A stretch of 32,284 nucleotides of DNA from a virus, in IMG/VR virus record IMGVR_UViG_3300043774_001556, positions 1 to 32,284 of that record, one strand, 5' to 3'. Positions within the stretch are counted from its first letter, which is position 1; every line of letters starts with the position of its first letter. A program made the position numbers and the translations under genes. Positions 16,758 through 22,608 of this stretch are shown here, one piece after another. The notes beneath the pieces were generated by a model. That model did no database searches and was not told the origin of the DNA. It saw only the letters and a list, made by a program, of their open reading frames with translations.

Positions 16758-17291
16758 TTAGAGCAGGCCTGCCGCCTCCTCGATCACCTTGAGAGTCTCA
16801 GCAGTGAGCCCTCCTTTATTGTCCTTCGCCAGCGTCTCCAGCTTCGCCTTCGCGCTCGCGGCATTTTCCTCCAGCAGCCGGATCCGGCGCTGGTCGTTTT
16901 TCACCTTCTCCGCATCGAGGCGCAGCTTGGCCAGGGCGATGTAAGTCTTCGGGTCATCCTGGTCGAGCGTCGCGTTGGCGAAGACGAACTGCGCTGCATC
17001 GTGCATCTGCTCCAGCGTCATACTCGGGTCACGACGCATTTGCTCCATCACCTGGTCGGTGATTCGGCGGCCGCTTTCCATCCTGCGTTTGAACCGCAGC
17101 CATTTGTAAAATTCGCTGAGCGTCGAAATACTGACCTCGACACCATGCTCGTTCTTCAGCTCCACCAGCACTGCTTCCAGAGTCAGCTTTTCGCCATCCT
17201 CTTCGGGATGGCGTAAACGCCAAAGTGTATCCAGAACATCCGGGGAGAGGTTCTTAAGCTTAGCATCGGCTCTGACTTCCTTGTCGCTCAT
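16758..17291 (-). CDS. Small terminase subunit, Mu gp27-like (DUF3486) (177 aa)
   Basis: The features in order are: an N-terminal short basic/charged segment; LDTLWRLRHPEEDG with a helix-turn-helix-like LTLEAVLVELKNEHGVEVSISTLSEF; a WLRFKRRMESGRR basic stretch; and a C-terminal coiled coil (about residues 120-165: DAEKVKNDQRRIRLLEEN). DUF3486 proteins (Mu gp27) have this layout, DNA binding followed by an oligomerising coiled coil, and are encoded directly before the large terminase. They recognise packaging DNA, for Mu near the phage end. The gene is 1 nt from the gene upstream. Function is assigned with good confidence by synteny and layout. Confidence 0.75.
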   Translation of the reverse strand: MSDKEVRADAKLKNLSPDVLDTLWRLRHPEEDGEKLTLEAVLVELKNEHGVEVSISTLSEFYKWLRFKRRMESGRRITDQVMEQMRRDPSMTLEQMHDAAQFVFANATLDQDDPKTYIALAKLRLDAEKVKNDQRRIRLLEENAASAKAKLETLAKDNKGGLTAETLKVIEEAAGLL

Positions 17292-17292
17292 G

Positions 17293-17553
17293 TCAGTTAC
17301 GTTTCACGGCCTGGCCGCGTTCAGTGATCGTGTATTGGATGAGATCGCCATCGAGTTTGTTCGGCACCTTGGCAATCAGATCGTTTTTGAGAGCATCTCC
17401 GGTCATGCCATTCCATTCGCTATCTTTGAGCGGTGGCTTCACCAGGTCGCTTACGTAAGAGCGCAACACTCCATCTTCCACGGGATAGCCATCAGCGGCG
17501 TCCAGTGCCTCCAGGAGCGCATGCATCGCTCGTTTTTTGCGAAATACTTCCAT
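17293..17553 (-). CDS. Small winged-helix-like late protein (86 aa)
   Basis: Not recognised at family level, but the architecture (an N-terminal basic helix, a helix with HALLEALDAADGYPV, then LLRSYVSDLVKPPL-like and DGDLIQYTITERGQAV strands) suggests a winged-helix fold with a C-terminal beta wing. In Mu, genes between the lysis region and gp27 include small proteins gp25 and gp26, and this gene occupies the gp26 position. It lies 1 nt from the small terminase and 5 nt from the TM/coiled-coil protein. DNA binding in packaging or late control is a possibility only. The start is preceded by AAACATC. Confidence 0.55.
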   Translation of the reverse strand: MEVFRKKRAMHALLEALDAADGYPVEDGVLRSYVSDLVKPPLKDSEWNGMTGDALKNDLIAKVPNKLDGDLIQYTITERGQAVKRN

Positions 17554-17558
17554 GATGT

Positions 17559-17996
17559 TTAGCCTTGTGGTTTCTTTCTCTCAGCCAGCACCCGCAGCAT
17601 TTCATCAATTCGGTTGTGCACAGGGCTGATGCTTTTCTCGATCTTATCCATTAACCTGAGCTCGCTCGCGTGCTGACTTTCCATGATCATCACAAAGTTC
17701 TTTCCCTGCGCAGCCTTGATCTCATCGACCCTGCGTTCCACTTGACTCATCCGATCTTTCAGATCGCGCACCTCTGTCCAGGAAACTTGGGGCTCACGTT
17801 TGCCTGGCATGTGATCTACGCTCACAGCTCCATCCACCGTCACCTTTGTCCGCGTGCGAAAATACATCACCAGCACCGATACTATGCCACCGGCAATGGC
17901 TGAGATCGCTCCTGTGGTGATCGTGGACACCTCACCCTGAGTCCCGTGCGTGACCACGGCCTCAGCCAACACCATTTGCATCCATAGCATCATCAT
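17559..17996 (-). CDS. TM plus coiled-coil late protein, Mu gp25-like (DUF2730 type) (145 aa)
   Basis: I place the start at the ATG at 17996, overlapping the upstream stop as ATGA; an upstream in-frame ATG at 18050 would overlap the preceding gene. The first approximately 45 residues contain a hydrophobic start and a second membrane segment (IAGGIVSVLVMYFRT). A charged coiled coil with DRMSQVERRVDEI and a C-terminal helix follow. This is the layout of DUF2730/gp25-like proteins, common beside the terminase genes of Mu-like phages. Function is unknown; it might be a spanin-like or membrane-bound accessory. A basic RTRTK after the TM predicts a cytoplasmic C-terminal part. Confidence 0.5.
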   Translation of the reverse strand: MMMLWMQMVLAEAVVTHGTQGEVSTITTGAISAIAGGIVSVLVMYFRTRTKVTVDGAVSVDHMPGKREPQVSWTEVRDLKDRMSQVERRVDEIKAAQGKNFVMIMESQHASELRLMDKIEKSISPVHNRIDEMLRVLAERKKPQG

Positions 17997-18208
17997 AAAT
18001 CGTCTGTGAAAAATCTCTGAGCCGCTTCCATTTCCACCAAGCCTTTGCACAAACCCGGCACGCCTGTTTCAGCCCCTCCATTTCGCGCGATCACATGCGC
18101 GATGTGATTCGATAGCAGCACTAGCTCGTGCTTGCTTAGCTCCGCCACATTCGACCGTGGATCAGGTGCGTCGCAAAGCAGCTCGTAAAGATGTTGCGCC
18201 TCGTTCAT
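17993..18208 (-). CDS. Small hypothetical protein (71 aa)
   Basis: Not recognised. It is helical throughout, with LYELLCDAPDPRS and HELVLLSNHIAHVIARN helices, two cysteines and an acidic C-terminus (FFTDDL). The frame is tightly packed, 1 nt after the endolysin stop and overlapping the next gene by 4 nt, so it is a credible real gene in the late operon. No metal site or membrane segment is visible. Its place between endolysin and the TM/coiled-coil protein would fit a lysis accessory or packaging regulator, but nothing in the sequence supports one over the other. Confidence 0.5.
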   Translation of the reverse strand: MNEAQHLYELLCDAPDPRSNVAELSKHELVLLSNHIAHVIARNGGAETGVPGLCKGLVEMEAAQRFFTDDL

Positions 18209-18209
18209 G

Positions 18210-18656
18210 TCAAAACTCCACGTTGGTGCCGCGATTGTCCAGGTGCACGAAGTTCGCGTATTTGAGACCGAGTCCGCCGGTGAAAAACCCTTCCGAGCGG
18301 AGTTGCTTCAGCATCGCCCGCAGCTTGGTCACCGGGATCTTGGGCGCGGCAATGTCCAGCGCATCGCACTGCATGTGTCGCGACGCGCGCGCGCCACCGA
18401 TGGCAGCATTGTACGCAGGGGACCGATACGCGGAGAGAATGATCACGCCAGTGCGCAGTCGCTCCCTGGCTTCATCCGCTGCACGCAGCACCGGAACCAA
18501 CCGCGCACGCAGAGACTTCGGCGGCAGCGTATTCAGCCCGGCGGCCTTGCCGTTGGAATAGTGAGCATTGCCCAAGAACCGCACCTCATGCGGCTTGAAA
18601 TGGCGGAGATTCAGCGATTCCACCCACGTATCGAATTCTTCAATTGCCTTGCTCAT
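18210..18656 (-). CDS. Endolysin, M15-family D-Ala-D-Ala peptidase (148 aa)
   Basis: The peptidase M15 fold is clear from LSAYRSPAYNAAIGGARASRHMQ (broken here by residue numbering: R78-P80, then S92-R93-H94), followed by C97-D98-A99-L100-D101 and H138-L-D140 near the C-terminus. His94, Asp101 and His138 are the expected zinc ligands of the SxHxxxxAxD...H family. These enzymes cut peptide cross-links in peptidoglycan, releasing progeny. It is a single-domain enzyme with no cell wall binding domain and no signal peptide, so export would need the holin-like protein encoded upstream. It is 1 nt from the next gene. Confidence 0.85.
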   Translation of the reverse strand: MSKAIEEFDTWVESLNLRHFKPHEVRFLGNAHYSNGKAAGLNTLPPKSLRARLVPVLRAADEARERLRTGVIILSAYRSPAYNAAIGGARASRHMQCDALDIAAPKIPVTKLRAMLKQLRSEGFFTGGLGLKYANFVHLDNRGTNVEF

Positions 18657-18745
18657 AACCTGTGTTGTTGGCGTTAAAAATTGGGCTCTCGCGTGTCATC
18701 CCACTTTCGCGCTGTTCATCCTTCTACCGGAGATTTAAAAAACCC

Positions 18746-18780
18746 TGATCATTGCTCACTTCGCACTGATCACTTCCACT
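18746..18780. repeat. Heptad repeat block H1 (TGATCAC-type)
   Basis: Five consecutive 7-nt units in phase: TGATCAT, TGCTCAC, TTCGCAC, TGATCAC, TTCCACT. The block straddles the 3' end of the holin-like gene, so part is coding. It shares consensus with the intergenic blocks H2-H6 and reads in the same strand sense as those beside plus-strand genes. Confidence 0.65.
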
Positions 18781-19175
18781 TCAATTCCACTCTTCGATCC
18801 GTAGCAAACCTTGTTGCCATTCTTGCCCTCATAGCACGCCTTCACCGGCACGTTCTTAGCCGCTTCAATCTGCTGGGGAGAACAGGATGGCAGGCCCAAT
18901 CCCATAAGGCCTGCCACCCCCAACAACAGCAGCAAAGCGCTACCGCCATTCCCATCCTCGTTTTCCATGGAGAAAATCTTGACCCCGAAATGGATCATGA
19001 GCCGAGCGATGACCGCCACCGCTACGACAGCGAGCGCATCCTGAATCGTGGCCCCGCTGGCATTCACAGCGGCGGCATCTTCTGGAGCGATCAGACCGCG
19101 CCCGGCCAGAAATGTTCCCACCCCGGCCAATGCCGTGAGTGCGTGACGAACAAGAGATAAGATGATGTTTTTCAT
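18756..19175 (-). CDS. Holin-like membrane protein with C-terminal lipobox segment (139 aa)
   Basis: I place the start at the ATG at 19175: an AAAGGA Shine-Dalgarno lies 9 nt upstream, whereas the longer frame to 19277 runs through the hairpin. Residues 7-25 and 47-66 are membrane segments separated by an acidic loop, typical of small holin-like proteins. Then residues 81-95 (LLLLLGVAGLMGLGL) are followed by P-S-C at 96-98, a lipobox-like signal, and a Cys-containing, Lys-rich tail. That tail resembles an outer-membrane spanin or Rz1-like lipoprotein fused behind a holin. The internal M70 could start a separate lipoprotein. Endolysin follows directly downstream. Confidence 0.7.
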   Translation of the reverse strand: MKNIILSLVRHALTALAGVGTFLAGRGLIAPEDAAAVNASGATIQDALAVVAVAVIARLMIHFGVKIFSMENEDGNGGSALLLLLGVAGLMGLGLPSCSPQQIEAAKNVPVKACYEGKNGNKVCYGSKSGIEVEVISAK

Positions 19176-19198
19176 GATGTGTGTCCTTTGGCTTGTTG

Positions 19199-19240
19199 CG
19201 CCGGTGCGGAGGGAGATACCCAAAACCTTCCGCACCGGCG
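19199..19240 (-). promoter_or_regulatory. 12-bp hairpin in the leader of the lysis/late operon
   Basis: Perfect 12-bp inverted repeat (CGCCGGTGCGGA / TCCGCACCGGCG) with an 18-nt loop, 23 nt before the holin-like start. No U-run follows on either strand. It could be an attenuator, an antitermination or regulator-binding site, or a translation-control structure. Confidence 0.65.
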
Positions 19241-19353
19241 ACTTGTGCAGGTATGGCGGTCCTGCGAGGGACTTCACTTTGCCATAGCCGCATTACGGCA
19301 GGGTCACACATCACGCACGTGACGCACCTTCACTTCACTAGCAGCCGTGAAAT

Positions 19354-19388
19354 CAATCACTGATCACTGCTCACTCATGACTTCACAC
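19354..19388. repeat. Heptad repeat block H2
   Basis: Five 7-nt units: CAATCAC, TGATCAC, TGCTCAC, TCATGAC, TTCACAC, directly downstream of the HTH gene stop (19393). Fully intergenic. Confidence 0.7.
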
Positions 19389-19392
19389 CCAA

Positions 19393-19695
19393 TCAAAACA
19401 CTCCAGTTTGCTGGATGGCCGCCTTATATCTCAGCACGCTCTCCGTGTCGAGCCTGAGCTTCGCGTTGCTCTTACGTCCATCCTTCCGGACAGTAAGTCC
19501 AGCACCGGGTTTGCAGCCAGTCAGCACTCCATTGCGGTAGAGCCGCCACACCGTCTGCACATCGCAACCCAGCACCTTAGCGGCCTTATCAGCCGTCATC
19601 GAAAACACCGGCTTGCGGGCGATCACGGCACTGCCATTGCCATTGCTGCTAACGCTGGTCTCCCAGATCATCAGTGTCATCTGCTCCGTTGCCAT
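19393..19695 (-). CDS. Small MerR/excisionase-like HTH regulator (100 aa)
   Basis: The start is set at the ATG at 19695 because a TGCTATACT extended -10 lies just before it and a terminator stands upstream; an in-frame ATG at 19797 would run through the terminator. Residues 31-60 (MTADKAAKVLGCDVQTVWRLYRNG) form a helix-turn-helix of the MerR/excisionase type, followed by a short basic beta wing (KPGAGLTVRKDGRKSNAK) and a helix. Such small wHTH proteins bind DNA as regulators or directionality factors. It is the first gene after the moron and before the lysis/late operon, so a late regulator role is plausible, but not shown. Confidence 0.6.
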   Translation of the reverse strand: MATEQMTLMIWETSVSSNGNGSAVIARKPVFSMTADKAAKVLGCDVQTVWRLYRNGVLTGCKPGAGLTVRKDGRKSNAKLRLDTESVLRYKAAIQQTGVF

Positions 19696-19701
19696 GCCGC
19701 A

Positions 19702-19710
19702 AGTATAGCA
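19702..19710 (-). promoter_or_regulatory. Extended -10 promoter for the small HTH gene, apparently leaderless
   Basis: The minus strand reads TGCTATACT, an extended -10 element. With usual spacing, transcription would begin at or next to the A of the ATG at 19695. No good -35 is present. The element lies directly downstream of the terminator at 19715-19744. Confidence 0.5.
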
Positions 19711-19714
19711 CACG

Positions 19715-19744
19715 AAAAAGCTCCAGATCACTCCGGAGCTTTTT
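19715..19744 (-). terminator. Bidirectional intrinsic terminator after the moron genes
   Basis: A GCTCC/GGAGC stem extended by five A-T pairs, with a 10-nt loop and a T-run on either strand (T5 leftward, T6 rightward). It lies 40 nt after the stop of the membrane-anchored repeat gene and would end its mRNA before the HTH promoter. Confidence 0.75.
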
Positions 19745-19783
19745 TCGTAATGGAGATGGCGCTTGGTAACGCTTACGATTTGT

Positions 19784-20575
19784 TTACCTAGCGGCATCTA
19801 ATCTTTCTTTTGCGTCTATCTGATTTTCAATTTCATAGACCATCATGTTGTAATTTTGGGGCCATTTTTTCGCCGCTGAGTTGATCATTGTCTTCATCAA
19901 CGGCTTCCAGCTTTGCTTTTGATATTGAGCCAACTTGTCAAATGCCTCCATTTGATTATTCAACTCATATTCCATCATCGAGTAGTTATTAGGCCATTTT
20001 GCTTCTGCGTTTTTCCTAGCTATAGCCAGTGCCTGATTCCTTGTTGGCATCTGCCAATTAGGAACGGCCGGTTCTGCGTCTGTCGCTTTGACAATCGGCG
20101 GCAGATAAGCAGGCGGGGATTGAGGCACAGCTGTATTGTAATTGGCGGGCTTCTCTACCACGCTTTCAGCCATAGCAGCCTCCTTAGCCTTGTATGCTTC
20201 GATTAGTTTTCGCGATGCTTCCTTTGCTTTTTCATGTGCGGCTAAGCTATTTTCATAGCTTGCCTTCAATTCCTCTACTGACTCTGCGACTTTGCGCGTA
20301 AGTTCTAATTCGCGCTTTTGTTTGGCAATCTGCTCTTTTGCTTTTTTGAGCGCCTGAGTGTCTCGCAAACCCTCAAACAACATCTGTTGCTCTGGCCCGT
20401 TTCCATGCTTAGCATAGAGAAGCACCATGTCAGCCTCCGAAAAGTTGCCTTTTTCAAGAAAACCTTTGACGTCGCTGATAACTTTTCCGCGAGCATTCTT
20501 CTGCATCAAATTACTCACAAAGCTTGTGATGACAATAGTAATAGCCCAAAACACTGGGATAAGAATTTTTTTCAT
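19784..20575 (-). CDS. Membrane-anchored coiled-coil protein with a duplicated WPxNYxMMxYE module (263 aa)
   Basis: Residues 4-23 form an N-terminal membrane anchor with a two-lysine start; a type II topology with the rest in the periplasm is likely but not certain. A long coiled coil (70-135) and a Pro-rich linker (145-180) follow. The C-terminal module is repeated: residues 192-215 and 236-259 share W-P-x-N-Y-x-M-M-x-Y-E-x-x-N-Q. The gene is visibly AT-richer than the phage structural genes, suggesting later acquisition. It shares its transcript with the thermonuclease upstream and is closed by a terminator, i.e. a moron. It is not an obvious known family; superinfection exclusion or envelope alteration is a guess. 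Confidence 0.6.
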   Translation of the reverse strand: MKKILIPVFWAITIVITSFVSNLMQKNARGKVISDVKGFLEKGNFSEADMVLLYAKHGNGPEQQMLFEGLRDTQALKKAKEQIAKQKRELELTRKVAESVEELKASYENSLAAHEKAKEASRKLIEAYKAKEAAMAESVVEKPANYNTAVPQSPPAYLPPIVKATDAEPAVPNWQMPTRNQALAIARKNAEAKWPNNYSMMEYELNNQMEAFDKLAQYQKQSWKPLMKTMINSAAKKWPQNYNMMVYEIENQIDAKERLDAAR

Positions 20576-20641
20576 TACTTGGCTATCGTGCCTAACGAGG
20601 ATTACATGCGCAATTCCAAAATACAGCCGATTTTCTCACGC

Positions 20642-21100
20642 TTACTTTTTCTGGTTCTTCCTAAACTCCCACGGTGCCACCGGCTGCGGATCCACCCACA
20701 GGCCAATCTTCTTTTCTTTCGCCTCGGTTTGGGCATCCGCATAACGCTTGTCTTTGCTGTATTCAGTAAAATGCCAGGCCATGCCGGTCGCAACTTGTTT
20801 TAGGTTTACCTCTGTAGATCCAATCTTCACTTGACCTATGATTCGTTGGTAGCGATCACGTTTTGTCCAGTCCACGGTCACCTGTTTTCCAGCGACTAAG
20901 GCGGCCAGAGCTTTCCTTGATGCTTCGCCAAACGCCTGCTTGCTTTCGGGTGCATCAATCGCGTCCAGCCGGATCTTGTGCTGGGTGTTGTCAGCCAACA
21001 GCGTGATGGTGTCTCCATCATGAACATTCACCACCTTACCTTTGATTTGCTCTGCCCAGGCAGGACAAAAACAAAGTGCGGCTGCGAGGATCAATTTCAT
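20642..21100 (-). CDS. Secreted thermonuclease (staphylococcal nuclease-like, SNase) (152 aa)
   Basis: Residues 1-16 are a signal peptide (hydrophobic, ending in PAWA), so the enzyme is exported. The SNase fold is shown by VHDGDTITLL (26-35), RLDAIDAPES (44-53) and RDRYQR (81-86): Arg44, Glu52 and Arg86 align with the family catalytic Arg35/Glu43/Arg87, and the acidic calcium ligands are present. The C-terminal GLWVDPQPVAPWEFRK is typical. It cuts DNA and RNA. In a phage it may serve nucleotide scavenging, biofilm DNA cutting or destruction of incoming phage DNA in the periplasm; none is shown. A TTTACC/TATTAT element lies upstream. Confidence 0.85.
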   Translation of the reverse strand: MKLILAAALCFCPAWAEQIKGKVVNVHDGDTITLLADNTQHKIRLDAIDAPESKQAFGEASRKALAALVAGKQVTVDWTKRDRYQRIIGQVKIGSTEVNLKQVATGMAWHFTEYSKDKRYADAQTEAKEKKIGLWVDPQPVAPWEFRKNQKK

Positions 21101-21140
21101 ATGGTTATGTTAGATAAGCTTGAATGGCCACGGCCCGATG

Positions 21141-21168
21141 ATAATATGTTCGTTAGTGATACGGTAAA
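21141..21168 (-). promoter_or_regulatory. Possible promoter of the moron (thermonuclease) unit
   Basis: The minus strand has a TTTACC -35-like box (21163-21168) and a TATTAT -10-like box (21141-21146), 16 bp apart, in the 80-nt gap before the thermonuclease. It would give the unit its own promoter. The match is moderate, so low confidence. Confidence 0.35.
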
Positions 21169-21180
21169 TGGGGGGATTTT

Positions 21181-21510
21181 CTATCCGGCTTTCGTGTTTT
21201 CATCGGAATTGCCGGTTCCGGGAACAGGCTTGAGTTTGGTTTTTTTGGGTTTGGCCGAGACTTTCAAGTCTTCAATCTGACGACTTGAAATCTTCTTGGG
21301 CCGCCCTCCTTTTGACTTGCCAGTTCTAGGAGGAGCTGCACGAAAAGACATTGGCAGCTTAATATTGTTTTGACTTAAATACTCATGAACCGCAGCCCTG
21401 ACAAAGCTAGCACGGTCGCTGTATCCCAAGCTCGGATACGCCTTGTCGATTTCAGCAAGGAAAGCTTCGCTCACCATTAGAATCATTCCCTTTTGTCTGC
21501 CTTCATTCAT
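21181..21510 (-). CDS. RHH-type DNA-binding protein, repressor candidate (109 aa)
   Basis: Residues 8-45 fit a ribbon-helix-helix domain: a short beta strand (KGMILMV), then helices SEAFLAEIDKAYPS and DRASFVRAAVHEYL. The C-terminal 50 residues are highly basic with a GRPKK AT-hook-like segment at about 69-73 and a Lys/Pro-rich tail, unusual for a plain RHH protein and likely to add nonspecific DNA contact. It is divergent from the plus-strand RHH gene across an 84-bp region with a 19-bp palindrome, the classic position of a phage repressor. It is not similar to Mu c, which is a winged-helix repressor. Confidence 0.65.
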   Translation of the reverse strand: MNEGRQKGMILMVSEAFLAEIDKAYPSLGYSDRASFVRAAVHEYLSQNNIKLPMSFRAAPPRTGKSKGGRPKKISSRQIEDLKVSAKPKKTKLKPVPGTGNSDENTKAG

Positions 21511-21594
21511 CGCAATTTCAAGGGTGTAGAACTTTTTTCAGCGCAACGCAATTTTTTTATTGCAATTATATAATCATTATATAACGTGTTTCCC
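21511..21594. promoter_or_regulatory. Divergent control region between the two RHH genes
   Basis: An 84-bp AT-rich gap. It contains CGCAATTT at 21511-21518 and again at 21547-21554, a GCAAT-N6-ATTGC inverted repeat at 21548-21563 and the palindrome at 21566-21584 described separately. RHH proteins bind such short repeated sites as dimers, so this is a likely operator array controlling both strands. Confidence 0.6.
21566..21584. promoter_or_regulatory. 19-bp perfect palindrome: operator overlapping divergent -10 boxes
   Basis: TTATATAAT-C-ATTATATAA, 9+1+9 bp, perfect. The plus strand has TATAAT at 21569-21574 and the minus strand has TATAAT at 21576-21581, so one bound dimer would cover both candidate -10 boxes. 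Clear -35 boxes are absent on both strands. Located 11 bp before the plus-strand RHH ATG. Confidence 0.6.
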
Positions 21595-21762
21595 ATGCCT
21601 GCCACGAAACGCAAAAAGCCAACCGGCAAAAAAGCACTGCTCATCTACTTCCCCGAGTCGATTATCGACGACCTGAAAGCTGCTGCCAAACGCGAGGATA
21701 CGGATTGCAGCAAACTTATCCGCAAAGCAGTGCGTGAAAAACTCAACAAGCAACCCGCCTAA
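21595..21762 (+). CDS. Small RHH (Arc/CopG-like) DNA-binding protein (55 aa)
   Basis: ATG at 21595, TAA at 21760-21762; too short for common ORF cut-offs. The basic N-terminus (PATKRKKPTGKK) leads to a beta strand ALLIYFPES and helices IDDLKAAAKREDT and SKLIRKAVREKL, the ribbon-helix-helix pattern of Arc/CopG regulators. It is the first gene of the rightward early operon, directly downstream of the palindrome at 21566-21584 and divergent from the larger RHH gene. The pair could be antagonistic regulators, like c and Ner of Mu by position though not by fold (inference). No clear Shine-Dalgarno lies before the start. Confidence 0.7.
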   Translation: MPATKRKKPTGKKALLIYFPESIIDDLKAAAKREDTDCSKLIRKAVREKLNKQPA

Positions 21763-21769
21763 CAACACC

Positions 21770-21958
21770 ATGGCCCAGAACCTCCAAGTCAACTACGCCG
21801 CCAAGCACAATGCCGTGCTGGAAAAAATCGCACGCTTGCAATCGGCGGCAGAAGACATGCCGTCACCGGATCATCCGCAACTCGCATGGTCAGATCACGG
21901 TGAACTCTGCCGCCTCGATCGCGATCTCGAAGAAATCCTAGAATACCTCGAATCATGA
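21770..21958 (+). CDS. Small hypothetical early protein (62 aa)
   Basis: I place the start at the ATG at 21770, preceded by AACAACACC; an in-frame ATG at 21734 lies inside the upstream gene. Two helices with charged residues (HNAVLEKIARLQSAAEDM and CRLDRDLEEILEYLES) flank a short proline-rich turn. No known family is recognised. The stop overlaps the next ATG as ATGA, so translation is coupled. Role unknown; small helical early proteins often modulate host factors. Confidence 0.5.
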   Translation: MAQNLQVNYAAKHNAVLEKIARLQSAAEDMPSPDHPQLAWSDHGELCRLDRDLEEILEYLES

Positions 21959-22122
21959 AAACCCAGCTCAAACCAGATTTCATTGCCACCGCCCGCGCCC
22001 AACGTCGTCACCATGCTCGCTGGCTCCATGCACTTGCCGGAGACAAACGCACCCACCTCATCGCCTCCCGCATCTTACGCCTCTACCGCCTCTACAAATC
22101 CCAAATCAAAATCCCAGCCTAA
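21955..22122 (+). CDS. Small basic hypothetical protein (55 aa)
   Basis: ATG at 21955 overlaps the upstream stop; TAA at 22120-22122. The product is strongly basic with clustered Arg and His (RAQRRHHARW) and a second helix with LIASRILRLYRLYK, suggesting nucleic acid or membrane surface contact. No known family. Coupling with its neighbour makes it likely real despite its size. A heptad block starts right after its stop. Confidence 0.5.
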   Translation: MKTQLKPDFIATARAQRRHHARWLHALAGDKRTHLIASRILRLYRLYKSQIKIPA

Positions 22123-22123
22123 C

Positions 22124-22147
22124 TGATCACCTTTCACTCCATTCACC
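22124..22147. repeat. Heptad repeat block H3
   Basis: Starts TGATCAC (22124-22130), then CTTTCAC (22131-22137) and a degenerate TCCATTC; intergenic between two small early genes. Confidence 0.6.
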
Positions 22148-22351
22148 ATGCCCAGCTCAGCCTCCAAATCACAGCACACTAGCCAGCTCATTCCTGGCGT
22201 GCCTCGCCGCGAGGTAGCAAAGCGCATGGGGCTCAAAGAATCCGAAGTCGCCGCGATCGAACTAAAATTCCGCCTTCGCCTTCGCCAGCACTTGGCCGCT
22301 GACCCTGAGACCGCTCACCTCCTTACCATCCTACCCAAATCAAAGCCATGA
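22148..22351 (+). CDS. Small HTH-like early protein (67 aa)
   Basis: The central segment GVPRREVAKRMGLKESEVAAIEL resembles a helix-turn-helix (A-x-R-M-G-L-K-E-S-E-V) as in small transcription regulators or sigma region 4-like units. A basic LKFRLRLRQHL helix follows. It starts with ATG after heptad block H3 and overlaps the next gene by 4 nt. The family is not identified. A regulator of the early operon is a plausible but unproved role. Confidence 0.5.
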   Translation: MPSSASKSQHTSQLIPGVPRREVAKRMGLKESEVAAIELKFRLRLRQHLAADPETAHLLTILPKSKP

Positions 22352-22581
22352 ATCCCGCATTAGAAAAACTCGGAATCACCAACGAACTGCAGGCGTCTAA
22401 AATCATCTCTCTCTTGGAGGGCATCACGGAAGTGCTCGCCAAAGCTATCGCTGGTGATGACTCGCCAGTCGCCACGCGCGCTGCCGCCTTTGATGTGAGC
22501 ATCGACTTCGCATCCGCATCTTCCCACTGCTCTCAGATTTACAAAGCCCTTCGCACCCCACCTCAACCCACTGCTCACTGA
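22348..22581 (+). CDS. Small hypothetical early protein (77 aa)
   Basis: Not recognised. A helical protein with an ELQASKIISLLEGITEVLAKAIA segment and a second helix ATRAAAFDVSIDF, then a short tail ending PPQPTAH. The gene begins with ATGA overlap and ends with a TGA that is the first base triplet of a TGATCAC heptad. Six neighbouring genes are also small and coupled, so it is likely a real member of the early operon. Confidence 0.5.
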   Translation: MNPALEKLGITNELQASKIISLLEGITEVLAKAIAGDDSPVATRAAAFDVSIDFASASSHCSQIYKALRTPPQPTAH

Positions 22582-22592
22582 TCACTCAATCC
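22572..22592. repeat. Heptad repeat block H4
   Basis: TGCTCAC, TGATCAC, TCAATCC in tandem (7-nt phase), the TGATCAC beginning with the upstream gene stop codon (22579-22581). Confidence 0.65.
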
Positions 22593-22608
22593 TAACCAAC
22601 TCGATTCC

